Origin: Clostridium_AM tanneri
Lineage (GTDB): Bacteria; Bacillota; Clostridia; Clostridiales; Clostridiaceae
DNA length: 64,000 nucleotides
Reading direction: 5' to 3'
Assembly (NCBI RefSeq): GCF_033659955.1
Contig: NZ_JARUJP010000007.1
Coordinates: forward strand, 1-64,000
This document shows positions 7,922 through 17,160 of this stretch, one piece after another. Made by a program: the position numbers and the translations under genes. Within the stretch, counting starts at the first letter, position 1. Every line of letters begins with the position of its first letter. The notes under the pieces are model-generated. The model searched no databases, had not been told where the DNA came from, and saw nothing but the letters and a program-made list of their open reading frames with translations.

Positions 7922-9364
7922 TTACTCTATATTTATAATATCACTTCTTTTTACTCTTTTTATTAAATCTGAAGATTTATCCTCTCTTTGCAGAACTTCA
8001 CCTATAGGAATGTTAAGCTCTCTAGCAATTATTTCTTTCACTCTTTTGCCACAAAAAGCTCCTTGACACATTCCCATACCTGCTCTCGTACGCCTCTTGA
8101 TAGCATCAATAGATTTCACTGGTATATTTCTATGAATAGCATCAACAATCTCCGCTTCAGTAACCTGCTCACATCTGCATATTATGTGTTTTTCTGGTTC
8201 CTGACAATTAATGTCACCCTGAAAATTTTTATCTTTTTTTACAATAATGCCTTTCCTATAAGGACTGAAGTCTTTGTCTTCTTCTAAATGACAAAAGTTC
8301 TTTTTAAGTATTTCTACTACTTTTGCCGCAATTGCAGGAGATGATGTTAACCCTGGCGAATCAATTCCCGCAACATTTATAAAACCTTTAATTTTTGTTT
8401 CTTCAATTATAAAATCTTTTCTATTACTAGTTGCCCTTATTCCTGAAAAACTTGTTATGGCCTTTTTTATATCAAATCCCTCTATTGATTTTCTTGCTGT
8501 ATCTATAATGTATTTTAGTGAATTCTCATCTGTAGATACATCTTCTTTATAATCTACCTCCTGAGCATTAGGCCCTATCATAAGGTTTCCATGATAGGTT
8601 GTGGTTACTAATATTCCCTTTCCTTTATCTGAAGGAACCTGGAATATAACTTTACCAGCTAGATAGGATTGATCCTTATTTAACAGTACATACTCCCCTT
8701 TTCTAGGAATGATATAGAAGTCATCTGCTCCAACCATTGCTGCTATTTTATCACTAAATACTCCTGCCGCATTAATTATATATTTTGATTGAAAGTCTCC
8801 TTTTTTTGTATGAACTACAAAATGATCAACTTTTTTTTCTATACCTAAAACCTCAGTGCCTAGCTTTAATTTCACACCGTTTTCAATGGCATTCTCAATA
8901 AGTGCTATGGTAAACTCATAAGGTGAGCATACACCAGCATCTTTACAATAAAGTGCCCATTTAACATCTTTACTTATATAAGGCTCTAGTTCTCTAGCCT
9001 TATTACCATCTATTATTTCCATACCTTTGACACCATTTTTTATTCCATCATCATAAAGCTTTTCCAAGTAATCTTTCTCTTCCTCAGAAAAAGCAAGTAC
9101 TAAGGAACCGGTCTCTCTATATCCAAAGTTTAACTCCCTGTTAAGCTTTTCAAACATTCTACTACCCTTAACGCATAGCTCAGCTTTTAATGTTCCTGGT
9201 TTATCAGAGTAACCACCGTGAACTATTCCACTATTAGCCTTTGAAGCTCCGCTGCTTACATCTTCACTTCTGTCTATTATACATACGTTCAATTTATACC
9301 TGGATAGCTCTCTAGCTATAGCTGCACCTACCACTCCTGCTCCAATAATAACTATATCATACAT
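7922..9364 (-). CDS. FAD-dependent oxidoreductase, GlpA-like, with BFD [2Fe-2S] domain
   Basis: 480 residues. It has an N-terminal FAD-binding motif, YDIVIIGAGVVGAAIAREL, a DAO-type core like that of anaerobic glycerol-3-phosphate dehydrogenase subunit A, and a C-terminal BFD-like domain with cysteines in CRCEQVTEAEI and GMCQGAFCGKRV. It probably oxidises glycerol-3-phosphate or a related 2-hydroxy substrate. The glpB/glpC partners and glpK or glpF are not adjacent, so the substrate is unproved. Start: ATG at 9362-9364, preceded by AGGGGAGGA; a longer TTG-initiated frame to 9382 would translate that Shine-Dalgarno sequence. Confidence 0.8.
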   Translation of the reverse strand: MYDIVIIGAGVVGAAIARELSRYKLNVCIIDRSEDVSSGASKANSGIVHGGYSDKPGTLKAELCVKGSRMFEKLNRELNFGYRETGSLVLAFSEEEKDYLEKLYDDGIKNGVKGMEIIDGNKARELEPYISKDVKWALYCKDAGVCSPYEFTIALIENAIENGVKLKLGTEVLGIEKKVDHFVVHTKKGDFQSKYIINAAGVFSDKIAAMVGADDFYIIPRKGEYVLLNKDQSYLAGKVIFQVPSDKGKGILVTTTYHGNLMIGPNAQEVDYKEDVSTDENSLKYIIDTARKSIEGFDIKKAITSFSGIRATSNRKDFIIEETKIKGFINVAGIDSPGLTSSPAIAAKVVEILKKNFCHLEEDKDFSPYRKGIIVKKDKNFQGDINCQEPEKHIICRCEQVTEAEIVDAIHRNIPVKSIDAIKRRTRAGMGMCQGAFCGKRVKEIIARELNIPIGEVLQREDKSSDLIKRVKRSDIINIE

Positions 9365-9473
9365 AATAATTCCTCCCCTCAACGCAAATAATTATTATCA
9401 CTTTGTTTTAAATATTATATAATATTTTTAATCATTTTTCAATTATTACTGCTTTCTTCTATATACTTATAAA

Positions 9474-9495
9474 AGTCCTGGGATAACCCAGGACT
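9474..9495 (-). terminator. terminator of the small hypothetical gene
   Basis: Perfect 9-bp stem AGTCCTGGG/CCCAGGACT with loop TTAT, followed on the minus strand by TTTT. The arm overlaps the stop codon of the gene at 9494-9748. Confidence 0.8.
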
Positions 9496-9748
9496 ATTGA
9501 ATACACTCCTTTATTATATTATTATACCTTCCATCATCACTTATTCTTAGAAGACTCTCGATAAAATGTTTACTTTTACTTTTAGGTATGAGCTTTCTCT
9601 TAACTAGTTTAATCATAACCATGCATGTATCGTACTTTTTCACATGTGTATGACCTTCTTTAAAGTTCTTGTGTGTGTTATGGACTATATATCCATCTCC
9701 CGCTTTATAAATTTTAAAATCAGCACTTTGATATATTTGTGTACACAC
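9494..9748 (-). CDS. small hypothetical protein (84 aa)
   Basis: Function not recognised. It is a basic, soluble small protein with a central HNTHKNFKEGHTHVKKYDTC stretch rich in His and Lys and no membrane segment. Start is uncertain: GTG at 9746-9748 has GAGGTG at good spacing, while a GTG nine bases upstream (9755-9757) overlaps that site. It has its own terminator. It sits between the GlpA-like gene and ptsG without an obvious link to either. Confidence 0.6.
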   Translation of the reverse strand: MCTQIYQSADFKIYKAGDGYIVHNTHKNFKEGHTHVKKYDTCMVMIKLVKRKLIPKSKSKHFIESLLRISDDGRYNNIIKECIQ

Positions 9749-9832
9749 TATGCTCACCTCATAATCATAATATCACGCTGTTGTTATTAAAATATTATGA
9801 AATACTTTGGATTATGACACAATAAAGTAAAA

Positions 9833-9866
9833 AACCAGTATGTACTTATTTTAGTACACACTGGTT
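9833..9866 (-). terminator. terminator of ptsG
   Basis: A 14-base arm (9833-9846) pairs with 9853-9866 with one mismatch and a six-base loop. On the minus strand it is followed by a TTTTTTA run, only a few bases after the ptsG stop codon. Confidence 0.85.
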
Positions 9867-9872
9867 TCTTTA

Positions 9873-11945
9873 TTATTTTATAGTTACAATATTTTTTTCT
9901 CCAGCTTTAACCTGCTGGCCTGCTTTAACTGATACTGTCTCTCCTTCAGCTAAATTAGTAAATATAATTGGTGTAATAACTGATGGAACCTTTCCTTTTA
10001 CTTCCGCTAGATTAACCTTTAAAATTGGCTGTCCAACTTTTACCGTAGCTCCTTGTTCAACTAGAGCCTCTAAGCCTTCGCCCTTTAAATTTACTGTATC
10101 TATACCGAAGTGAATTAAAATTTCTCTTCCATTATCTGCAGTTATTCCTATAGCGTGTTTAGTAGGGAATATAGTTGTTATCGTTCCATTTACTGGTGAT
10201 ACAACCTCTCCCTTTGCTGGTTCTATTGCGAATCCATCTCCCATCATTTTTTGTGAGAAAACTTCATCTGGAACCTCTGATATAGGTAATATTTTACCTT
10301 CAATTGGAGCCACAAAAGTGCTGTTTCCTGCGTTGGTAGCAGCTACTCCTTTTGTTACTGTTTTTTCTTCTATAACCGTTGGAGTTTTTCCAGACATTAT
10401 ATCTTTAATTTGAGTTTTCAATTGGTCTGACTTTCCTCCAAATATAGCTTGGATATTATTTCCAACCTCCATAACACCTGCTGCACCTAGTTTCTTAAGC
10501 TCAGCTTTATCTACGTTCTTAACATCATTTACACTTACTCTTAAACGAGTTATACATGCATCAAGGTTAGTTATATTTTCTTTTCCACCTAATGCCTTTA
10601 GTATACCTGCTGCTAATTCTCCCCCAGCTATACTTCCTGAAGATGCACTTGCCTCCTCAGTATCGCTTTCACGACCTGGAGTCTTAAGATCCCACTTTCT
10701 TATAGCAAATCTAAATCCAAAGTAGTAAATTACGGCAAAAGCTAACCCTACTGGAATTACTAACCACCATGCTGTTCTGTTTGGTATTACTCCGAATAGA
10801 ATATAATCTATTAATCCACCAGAGAAGGTCATTCCTATTTTGACATTTAATATCTGCATTACCATAAAGGATAGTCCTGCAAATATAGCGTGAATTCCGA
10901 ATAATACTGGTGCAACGAATAAGAATGAGAACTCTATTGGCTCTGTTATACCAGTTAAGAATGAAGTTAATGCTGCTGATGCAAGTATACCTCCAGCTAG
11001 TAATTTCTTTTCTGGTTTCGCTTCATGATACATAGCTAAAGCTGCTGCTGGTAAACCAAACATCATGAATGGAAACTTACCAGTGGTAAATGTACCTGCT
11101 GTAAACTGAGTAGCACCGTTGCTAAGAACTCCATATCTTGCAAAGTCTGTCATCTGAGCAAAGAATATCTTTTGGTCTCCATTTACAATTTGACCTGTTG
11201 CTTTACTTACATATTCTCCAAATTGATACCAGAATGGGTTGTAGAATATATGGTGTAATCCAAATGGTATTAAGGATCTTTCTATAACACCAAATATAAA
11301 TGCTGCTAAAGTTCTGTTAGTATCAATCATGTTAGTTGAGAATGCATTTAATCCATGTTGGATTGGCGGCCATATAAACACAAGTATAATTCCTAAAAAT
11401 ATAGCTGAAACTGCTGTTACAATAGGAACAAATCTCTTTCCAGCAAAGAATCCTAAGTATGAAGGTAATTCTATATTGTAAAATCTCTTATAAAGCTGTG
11501 CTGCCACAATACCCATTAGTATACCACCAAATACACCGGTTTGTAGTGATGGAATACCTAAAATTGATGCGAAAGCTGGATTGTTGCCTGCTAGTACCTC
11601 TGGAGTAACTCCCGCTACAATTCCTAAGGTTTTATTCATTATTAAGAAACCAACAATTGCTGCTAGTCCTGCAACACCCTCTCCACCTGCAAGTCCAACT
11701 GCAACACCTACTGCAAATAATAGTGAAAGATTACCAAATATAATATCTCCTGATTGTTCCATAACTCTAGCAAATGTTTGGAAGCCATGACCACTTAAAA
11801 ATGTAGCATATTTTAAAAAGTTAGGATTTTGAAACAAGTTACCAAAAGCAAGTAACATACCCGCTGCTGGCAATATCGCAACTGGAAGCATTAAAGCTTT
11901 ACCAACCTGTTGTAGTACACCGAAAGCACTGCCTTTTTTAGACAT
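9873..11945 (-). CDS. ptsG: PTS glucose permease EIICBA
   Basis: 690 residues with the domain order EIIC-EIIB-EIIA. The membrane EIIC domain (about 1-400) carries GITEPIEFSFLF; EIIB (about 435-520) has the phosphorylated Cys in NLDACITRLRVSV; EIIA (about 545-690) has the active His in ILIHFGIDTVNL. It imports and phosphorylates a hexose at the membrane, receiving phosphate from HPr (gene at 14266-14526). The glucose rather than N-acetylglucosamine assignment is supported by a GlcT-type antiterminator in its leader. Start: ATG at 11943-11945 after AAAGGAG; the longer TTG frame would translate that site. Confidence 0.9.
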   Translation of the reverse strand: MSKKGSAFGVLQQVGKALMLPVAILPAAGMLLAFGNLFQNPNFLKYATFLSGHGFQTFARVMEQSGDIIFGNLSLLFAVGVAVGLAGGEGVAGLAAIVGFLIMNKTLGIVAGVTPEVLAGNNPAFASILGIPSLQTGVFGGILMGIVAAQLYKRFYNIELPSYLGFFAGKRFVPIVTAVSAIFLGIILVFIWPPIQHGLNAFSTNMIDTNRTLAAFIFGVIERSLIPFGLHHIFYNPFWYQFGEYVSKATGQIVNGDQKIFFAQMTDFARYGVLSNGATQFTAGTFTTGKFPFMMFGLPAAALAMYHEAKPEKKLLAGGILASAALTSFLTGITEPIEFSFLFVAPVLFGIHAIFAGLSFMVMQILNVKIGMTFSGGLIDYILFGVIPNRTAWWLVIPVGLAFAVIYYFGFRFAIRKWDLKTPGRESDTEEASASSGSIAGGELAAGILKALGGKENITNLDACITRLRVSVNDVKNVDKAELKKLGAAGVMEVGNNIQAIFGGKSDQLKTQIKDIMSGKTPTVIEEKTVTKGVAATNAGNSTFVAPIEGKILPISEVPDEVFSQKMMGDGFAIEPAKGEVVSPVNGTITTIFPTKHAIGITADNGREILIHFGIDTVNLKGEGLEALVEQGATVKVGQPILKVNLAEVKGKVPSVITPIIFTNLAEGETVSVKAGQQVKAGEKNIVTIK

Positions 11946-12048
11946 ATAATTAACTCCTTTCAATAGTTGATTCTTAATTATTATTTTAAATTATTGTGTG
12001 TAAAAAATTTTGAATTAATCCATTAACTTAATTTTCCATGCCAAAACA

Positions 12049-12144
12049 CAAAAGGCATGAGCAAGGTAATCAAGATAGACTATATCTATTCCACTAGTAA
12101 AAATAGATATCAATCTAACTATGTGATTACTTTTGCTCATGCCT
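12049..12144 (-). terminator. leader terminator upstream of ptsG (attenuator)
   Basis: On the minus strand AGGCATGAGCAA (from 12144) pairs with TTGCTCATGCCT (ending near 12053); the stem extends through GTAATCA/TGATTAC and is followed by TTTTGTGTTTT. Its 5' arm overlaps the antiterminator hairpin, so the two structures are mutually exclusive. Confidence 0.8.
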
Positions 12145-12163
12145 GATCGAATCAGTAACACGC
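12136..12163 (-). promoter_or_regulatory. GlcT-type RNA antiterminator (RAT)
   Basis: Minus-strand sequence GTGTTACTGATTCGATCAGG continues into CATGAGCAAAAG. From memory, this agrees with the B. subtilis ptsG RAT bound by GlcT. When bound by the unphosphorylated antiterminator protein it would block the overlapping terminator, so ptsG is probably glucose-inducible. The glcT gene is not in this window. Confidence 0.85.
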
Positions 12164-12231
12164 AAATTAAGTTATTAATTTCTATGCTAGACTAAATGTT
12201 ATATGACTTCGCCTAGCAACTTTATATGTGA

Positions 12232-12260
12232 ATTATAACAAATTATTTTTCACTTTTCAA
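12232..12260 (-). promoter_or_regulatory. ptsG promoter
   Basis: Minus-strand -35 TTGAAA (12255-12260), 17-base spacer, -10 TATAAT (12232-12237). Transcription would start near 12225, giving a leader of about 280 bases that contains the RAT and terminator. Confidence 0.75.
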
Positions 12261-12292
12261 TAGTTTTTTAATTTTTTTATATTTTTTCTCAA

Positions 12293-13723
12293 TTACACAT
12301 TTATTTCTGCTTTTTCCCCTAACATATCTTTGTTTTTATCCAAAACAGGCTTTATTATTTCCTCTATAAAATCTATTACCTGCCCTGGCGCCCTTCCTAC
12401 AAATTTGTTAGGATCTACTAATGCTTGAATTTCGTCCTCTGTCATGTTAAAGAACTTATCCTCTATAATCCTTTGAAGTAGATCATTGTCTTTCCCTTCT
12501 ACTTTTACCATCTTAGCTGCCTCCATAGAGTGCTGTCTTATTCTCTCGTGTAGTTCCTGCCTGTCGCCTCCATTTTTAACTGCTGCCATGATAATATTTT
12601 CTGTAGCCATAAATGGAAGTTCACTTTTTATATGGGATTCTATAACTTTTGGATATACTACCATATTGCTAGCTACATTCATGTATAGGTTTAAAACCCC
12701 ATCTAATGCTAAAAATGCTTCCGATACCGATATTCTTTTATTAGCAGAATCATCTAATGTTCTTTCAAACCATTGAGTTGAAGCAGTTATCGCTGGATTT
12801 AATGAATTTACTATAATGTACCTAGCTAATGCACCCATTCTTTCAGATCTCATAGGATTTCTCTTGTAAGCCATAGCTGATGAACCAATTTGATTTTTTT
12901 CAAATGGCTCTTCCATCTCCTTCATACTTTGAAGAAGTCTCAAATCGTTACTGAATTTATAGGCACTTTGAGCAATTTCTGAAAGTGTATTTAATATTGT
13001 AGAATCTAGTTTTCTTGGATAAGTCTGTCCTGTAACCATAAACTCATTTTCAAAACCCATTTCTTTACTTACCATCTTATCTAACTGTTTTACCTTATCC
13101 TCATCGCTATTAAATAACTCCATAAAGCTTGCTTGAGTTCCAGTAGTTCCTTTTACTCCTCTGAACCTCATATGATCAATTACAAACTCTAGATTCTCTA
13201 AATCAAGATACAAATCTTGAATCCAAAGAGTTGCCCTTTTACCAACTGTAGTAAGCTGTGCTGGTTGTAAATGTGTAAAGCCAAGTGTAGCTAAATCTTT
13301 GTACTCTATAGCAAACTTAGATAAAGAGCTGATTATATTTATTATTTTCTTCTTAATTATAATAAGTGCTTCCTTCATTACTATTAAGTCAGTGTTATCT
13401 CCTACATAACAACTAGTTGCTCCTAAGTGTATTATTCCTTTAGCAGTTGGGCATTGAAGTCCGTAGGCATAGACATGACTCATAACATCGTGACGCACTT
13501 CTCTCTCCCGTTTTTCTGCCTCTTCATAATTTATGTTATCTACATTCTCTTTAAGTTCTTTAATTTGCTCATCAGTTATATTTAATCCTAATTTTCTTTC
13601 ACACTCAGCTAGTGCTACCCAAAGCTTTCTCCATGTTTTAAACTTTTTTTCCTCTGAAAATAAATAACTCATTTCTTTAGAAGCATATCTTGTATTTAAA
13701 GGTGTACTATATGTATCTCTCAT
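12293..13723 (-). CDS. purB: adenylosuccinate lyase
   Basis: 476 residues of the fumarase/aspartase superfamily. The signature GSSAMAYKRNPMRSERM contains the catalytic Ser loop. It removes fumarate from SAICAR and from adenylosuccinate in purine synthesis. Length is normal for the clostridial form. Start: ATG at 13721-13723 with GGAGGTG seven bases upstream; a longer frame to 13771 would translate that site. It stands alone, with no other pur genes nearby. Confidence 0.93.
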   Translation of the reverse strand: MRDTYSTPLNTRYASKEMSYLFSEEKKFKTWRKLWVALAECERKLGLNITDEQIKELKENVDNINYEEAEKREREVRHDVMSHVYAYGLQCPTAKGIIHLGATSCYVGDNTDLIVMKEALIIIKKKIINIISSLSKFAIEYKDLATLGFTHLQPAQLTTVGKRATLWIQDLYLDLENLEFVIDHMRFRGVKGTTGTQASFMELFNSDEDKVKQLDKMVSKEMGFENEFMVTGQTYPRKLDSTILNTLSEIAQSAYKFSNDLRLLQSMKEMEEPFEKNQIGSSAMAYKRNPMRSERMGALARYIIVNSLNPAITASTQWFERTLDDSANKRISVSEAFLALDGVLNLYMNVASNMVVYPKVIESHIKSELPFMATENIIMAAVKNGGDRQELHERIRQHSMEAAKMVKVEGKDNDLLQRIIEDKFFNMTEDEIQALVDPNKFVGRAPGQVIDFIEEIIKPVLDKNKDMLGEKAEINV

Positions 13724-14000
13724 GCCAAGGCACCTCCGCACGTATATAATTTTATTTTTTATGTTTTTCATTCATATTATAACATATATTAATTGTATTT
13801 TATATATGTACATTCGTATTTTTTCTTCTAATTAGTATAATTTTATAATTTTAAATTTACCCTATCAATTCAAAGTTATACTTAAATTTTAAACTAGCTT
13901 TCTTATCTATGTTAAACAAATTGTGTACAAACTGTTCTAATTTATTTTGCTAATAATATAATTTACTAGTGAAAAATTTATAGGGTTTTGGGGGTATCTT

Positions 14001-14219
14001 ATGTATAAACTTAAACTTATAGACAAAATTTCTTTAGTTTTAGCAATTATCGGAGCAATAAACTGGGGGCTAATAGGCTTGTTTAATCTAAATTTAGTAG
14101 GGGTTCTTTTTGGTGAACCTGCAAATTTAATTGGAAGGTTGGTCTACATCCTAATTGGCGTATCAGGAGCTAATCTTTTAATGCTTTTAATTAAAACAAA
14201 ACAGAGTTTTAAACAATAA
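14001..14219 (+). CDS. DUF378 small membrane protein
   Basis: 72 residues with two membrane segments (about 9-27 and 41-64) and the family motif IIGAINWGLIGLF. DUF378 proteins are widespread and of unknown function. Start ATG after GGGGG. It converges on the HPr gene across a shared terminator. Confidence 0.85.
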   Translation: MYKLKLIDKISLVLAIIGAINWGLIGLFNLNLVGVLFGEPANLIGRLVYILIGVSGANLLMLLIKTKQSFKQ

Positions 14220-14254
14220 ATAAAAGGCTCATATATTTTGAGCCTTTTATTTAT
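14217..14254. terminator. bidirectional terminator between DUF378 and HPr genes
   Basis: A stem built around AAATAAAAGGCTCA and TGAGCCTTTTATTT, A-rich on the left and T-rich on the right, works in both directions for the two convergent genes. Confidence 0.8.
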
Positions 14255-14265
14255 CTTGTCATAAA

Positions 14266-14526
14266 TTATTCTTCTATTGATTCTATTAATTTAGCAACTT
14301 CCTCTGCTGCTAATGCTTCATCATCACCAGATGCAATAACCTTTACAGTTGCATTTTTAGTAACTCCTAGTGATAAAACACCTATTAAACTCTTTACATT
14401 AGCTTTCTTTCCATCAAATTCTATGCTTATGTCAGACTTGAAAGAAGAAGCTTTTTTAACTAATAAAGTTGCTGGTCTTGCATGTAACCCAGTTGCACTT
14501 TTTACAGTAACCTCTTTAGATACCAT
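14266..14526 (-). CDS. ptsH: HPr phosphocarrier protein
   Basis: 86 residues. The phosphorylated His lies in GLHARPAT (about residue 15), and the regulatory Ser of the HPr kinase site lies in KSLIGVLSL (about 46). It carries phosphate from enzyme I to PTS permeases such as PtsG, and in Firmicutes also takes part in carbon catabolite control. ptsI is not adjacent. Start: ATG at 14524-14526, six bases after GAGGTG; the upstream GTG overlaps the Shine-Dalgarno sequence. Confidence 0.93.
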   Translation of the reverse strand: MVSKEVTVKSATGLHARPATLLVKKASSFKSDISIEFDGKKANVKSLIGVLSLGVTKNATVKVIASGDDEALAAEEVAKLIESIEE

Positions 14527-14575
14527 ATTACTCACCTCTATTATTCATTATAATATTTAACAAACTTACCTTATT

Positions 14576-14603
14576 ATTATAACATTTTTTCTACATCTTT
14601 CAA
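14576..14603 (-). promoter_or_regulatory. HPr gene promoter
   Basis: Minus-strand -35 TTGAAA (14598-14603), 16-base spacer, -10 TATAAT (14576-14581), about 45 bases upstream of the start codon. Confidence 0.65.
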
Positions 14604-14695
14604 CATCTGTTTTCTTATGAAAATGATTACACAATAATAATTTTTATTTTTTAGAATACATTTCCTATTAACCCACAATCTAGAATAAAGCCATA

Positions 14696-15889
14696 TTATT
14701 TTAACATTCCTGTAAAGCTTTCTATTCTATCTAAACCGTTTTTTATATTTTCCATAGATGTAGCATAAGATAATCTTACGTAATTATCCAATCCAAATCC
14801 GATGCCAGGTACAACTGCTACCTTTTGCTTTTCTAATAATAAATCTGAAAAGCCCATTGAATCTTTTATCTCTATGCCATCAACTCTTTTTCCGAACAAC
14901 CTAGATATATTTACCATTACATAAAATGCACCCTCCGGTTTTATACAAGATAGCCCATCAATGCTATTTATCTTATCTACCATATAATCTCTTCTCTTTT
15001 TAAATTCAGTAATCATTTCATCCATATCAGAACTATTTCCATTTAGCGCCTCTACTGATGCGTATTGTGCTATAGAACTAGGATTTGATGTAGTATGACT
15101 TTGGATATTCGACATTAACTTAACTATTTCCTCACTTGCAGCAGCATAACCTATTCTCCACCCTGTCATAGAATAAGCCTTTGAAACTCCATTTATAACT
15201 ATAGTTCTTTTATAAGCATCTTCACTCAAACTAGCAATGCTTTCGTGTTTAGTATTCCCATATATTAATTTTTCATATATTTCATCAGCTAAAATTAATA
15301 TATCTTTTTCTTTAGCAAAGTTTGCTAAAGATTCAAGCTCTTCCTTTGTATAAACAGTTCCTGTAGGATTGTTAGGGCTATTTATAATTATCATCTTTGT
15401 TTTATCTGTTACCACTTTATTTAATTCTTCTATAGTATATTTGAAATCCTTTTCTTCCTTAGTCTCTACAAATACAGGAACTCCATCTGCTAGCTTTATA
15501 AGCTCCGGATAACTAACCCAATATGGGACAGGAACAATTACTTCATCTCCTGGGTTTAAAGTTGCTTCAAAAGCATTTGCCAAACATTGTTTAGCTCCTG
15601 TAGATACTATAATTTGAGAAGCATTATAGCTTAATCCATTATCTTTTTTAAACTTTTCTATAATAGCCTCTTTTAACTCCATTATCCCAGATGCGGGAGT
15701 ATATTTAGTAAATCCATTTTTTATCGCCTTTATTGCAGCTTCTTGAATATGTTCCGGAGTATTAAAGTCCGGTTCCCCTGCTCCAAAACCTATTACATCA
15801 ATTCCTTCTGATCTCATTTTTTTAGCTTTAGCTGTTATAGCCAAAGTAATAGATGGTGCTATTTGTTCTGCTTTTCTTGAAAAAATCAT
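14696..15889 (-). CDS. PLP-dependent aminotransferase (AspB/AspC class I)
   Basis: 397 residues of fold-type I. The PLP-binding Lys lies in NGVSKAYSMTGWRIGYA (about residue 236), NSPNNPTGTVY precedes it, and an Arg for the substrate carboxylate is seen near the C terminus in DNYVRLSYA. Most likely an aspartate aminotransferase, but related enzymes use alanine, methionine or aromatic amino acids. Start: ATG at 15887-15889 with GGAGGAAG upstream; the longer frame would overlap the preceding PHP gene. It follows the PHP gene closely and is probably cotranscribed. Confidence 0.85.
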   Translation of the reverse strand: MIFSRKAEQIAPSITLAITAKAKKMRSEGIDVIGFGAGEPDFNTPEHIQEAAIKAIKNGFTKYTPASGIMELKEAIIEKFKKDNGLSYNASQIIVSTGAKQCLANAFEATLNPGDEVIVPVPYWVSYPELIKLADGVPVFVETKEEKDFKYTIEELNKVVTDKTKMIIINSPNNPTGTVYTKEELESLANFAKEKDILILADEIYEKLIYGNTKHESIASLSEDAYKRTIVINGVSKAYSMTGWRIGYAAASEEIVKLMSNIQSHTTSNPSSIAQYASVEALNGNSSDMDEMITEFKKRRDYMVDKINSIDGLSCIKPEGAFYVMVNISRLFGKRVDGIEIKDSMGFSDLLLEKQKVAVVPGIGFGLDNYVRLSYATSMENIKNGLDRIESFTGMLK

Positions 15890-15932
15890 TTTACTTCCTC
15901 CATATGCAATAAATTTAAATATTAATAATTGA

Positions 15933-16775
15933 CTATGAATTATTACTTGTATCATAGTCTAAGAATTTGCAAGTCAGTGTTTTATCCATACCGATAGTGC
16001 CTAAAGTGTAGTCACCATTTACTATTGTTCCATGGGAATCGCTTCCTCCTGTAATAACAAGTGAATACTTTTTAGCCATACTATAATATTTGCTTGATTC
16101 CATAGATGAATGGGCTGGGTGAAAAACCTCTATACCTTTTAATCCATATATTTTTAAATCTTTTATTATTTTCTCAATCATTATATTTTTATATATCTCT
16201 CCTGGATGAGCTAAGACAGCTACTCCATTAGCATCATTTATAAGTTTAAGTGCTTCTTTATAGTCAATCTTACACCTTTCTACAAAGGCAGGCCTGCCTT
16301 TTATAAGGTATCTTTGAAAAGCCTCCTTTGTATGAGCTGCATAACCTTTTTTAACAAGAAGCTTAGCTATATGAACTCTTCCTATTGAATCACCAAAACT
16401 CTCACTGCTAATTTCATCAAAAGAAATATTAACATCTATCTTATTTAAGTTTTCTATTATTTGTTTAGCTCTTTCCTGCCGACTATTTTTAATTTCATCT
16501 AAATTAATTTTTAGATTTCTATTATTTATGTCAATAAAGTAGGCCAAAATATGAATTTCAATATCTTTATACTGAGAACTTAACTCTAACCCTGAAACTA
16601 ATGTTATTTTTTTGTCACTTGAAAACTTCTTCACAATATACTGGGAATCTATAGTGTCATGATCCGTTATAGAAATACATTTTATATCCTTTTGTATTGA
16701 TAAATTAACTATCTCTTCTGGTGATAACCTACCATCAGAGTAGTTAGAGTGAATGTGCAAGTCTGCGTAAAGCAT
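15933..16775 (-). CDS. PHP-domain phosphoesterase (YciV/RNase AM-like)
   Basis: About 280 residues. The polymerase-and-histidinol-phosphatase motifs are clear: ADLHIHSNYSDG at the N terminus, SITDHDT at about 40, VLAHPGE near 190 and GGSDSHG near the C terminus, which together supply the metal ligands. Relatives act on 3',5'-nucleoside bisphosphates or the 5' end of short RNAs. Start: ATG at 16773-16775 is preferred because GGGTGAT precedes it; an ATG at 16785-16787 is also possible. It lies between the SMR-like gene and the aminotransferase gene. Confidence 0.8.
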   Translation of the reverse strand: MLYADLHIHSNYSDGRLSPEEIVNLSIQKDIKCISITDHDTIDSQYIVKKFSSDKKITLVSGLELSSQYKDIEIHILAYFIDINNRNLKINLDEIKNSRQERAKQIIENLNKIDVNISFDEISSESFGDSIGRVHIAKLLVKKGYAAHTKEAFQRYLIKGRPAFVERCKIDYKEALKLINDANGVAVLAHPGEIYKNIMIEKIIKDLKIYGLKGIEVFHPAHSSMESSKYYSMAKKYSLVITGGSDSHGTIVNGDYTLGTIGMDKTLTCKFLDYDTSNNS

Positions 16776-16803
16776 TTTATCACCCATCTTCTTAATTTAT
16801 TCT

Positions 16804-17160
16804 TTAGCTTCTTGCCACTAATATTACTCCAACTATAATTAAAGCTACTCCCATAAATCTCATTAATGAGATGTTTTCCTTAAATAAAAAATATGAGAAA
16901 AACATAACAAGTATATAACCTATGCTAACCATAGGATATGCATAACTTAGCTCTACCTTACTTAAAACTTTTATCCATAATAGAAAGCTTACTCCATAGG
17001 ATATAATCCCACACATTACAGGAGCATTTTTTAGTATTCCTATTAAACTTTCAATAAAATAAGAGGCTGCAAAATTTAATTGAAGACTTGACGCTCCGTA
17101 TTTCACAAGAACTTGTCCTATAGCACCTAAAAAAACTGAAACTAAAATTAATACAATCAT
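16804..17160 (-). CDS. SMR/EamA-type small membrane transporter (ArnE-like)
   Basis: 118 residues with four membrane helices and the layout of small multidrug resistance proteins, most like the ArnE/ArnF subunits that flip undecaprenyl-phosphate-linked aminoarabinose. Its start overlaps the stop of the glycosyltransferase gene by four bases (ATGA), so they are translationally coupled. The context suggests it flips the lipid-linked sugar made by the UbiA enzyme; that role is inferred. Confidence 0.75.
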   Translation of the reverse strand: MIVLILVSVFLGAIGQVLVKYGASSLQLNFAASYFIESLIGILKNAPVMCGIISYGVSFLLWIKVLSKVELSYAYPMVSIGYILVMFFSYFLFKENISLMRFMGVALIIVGVILVARS

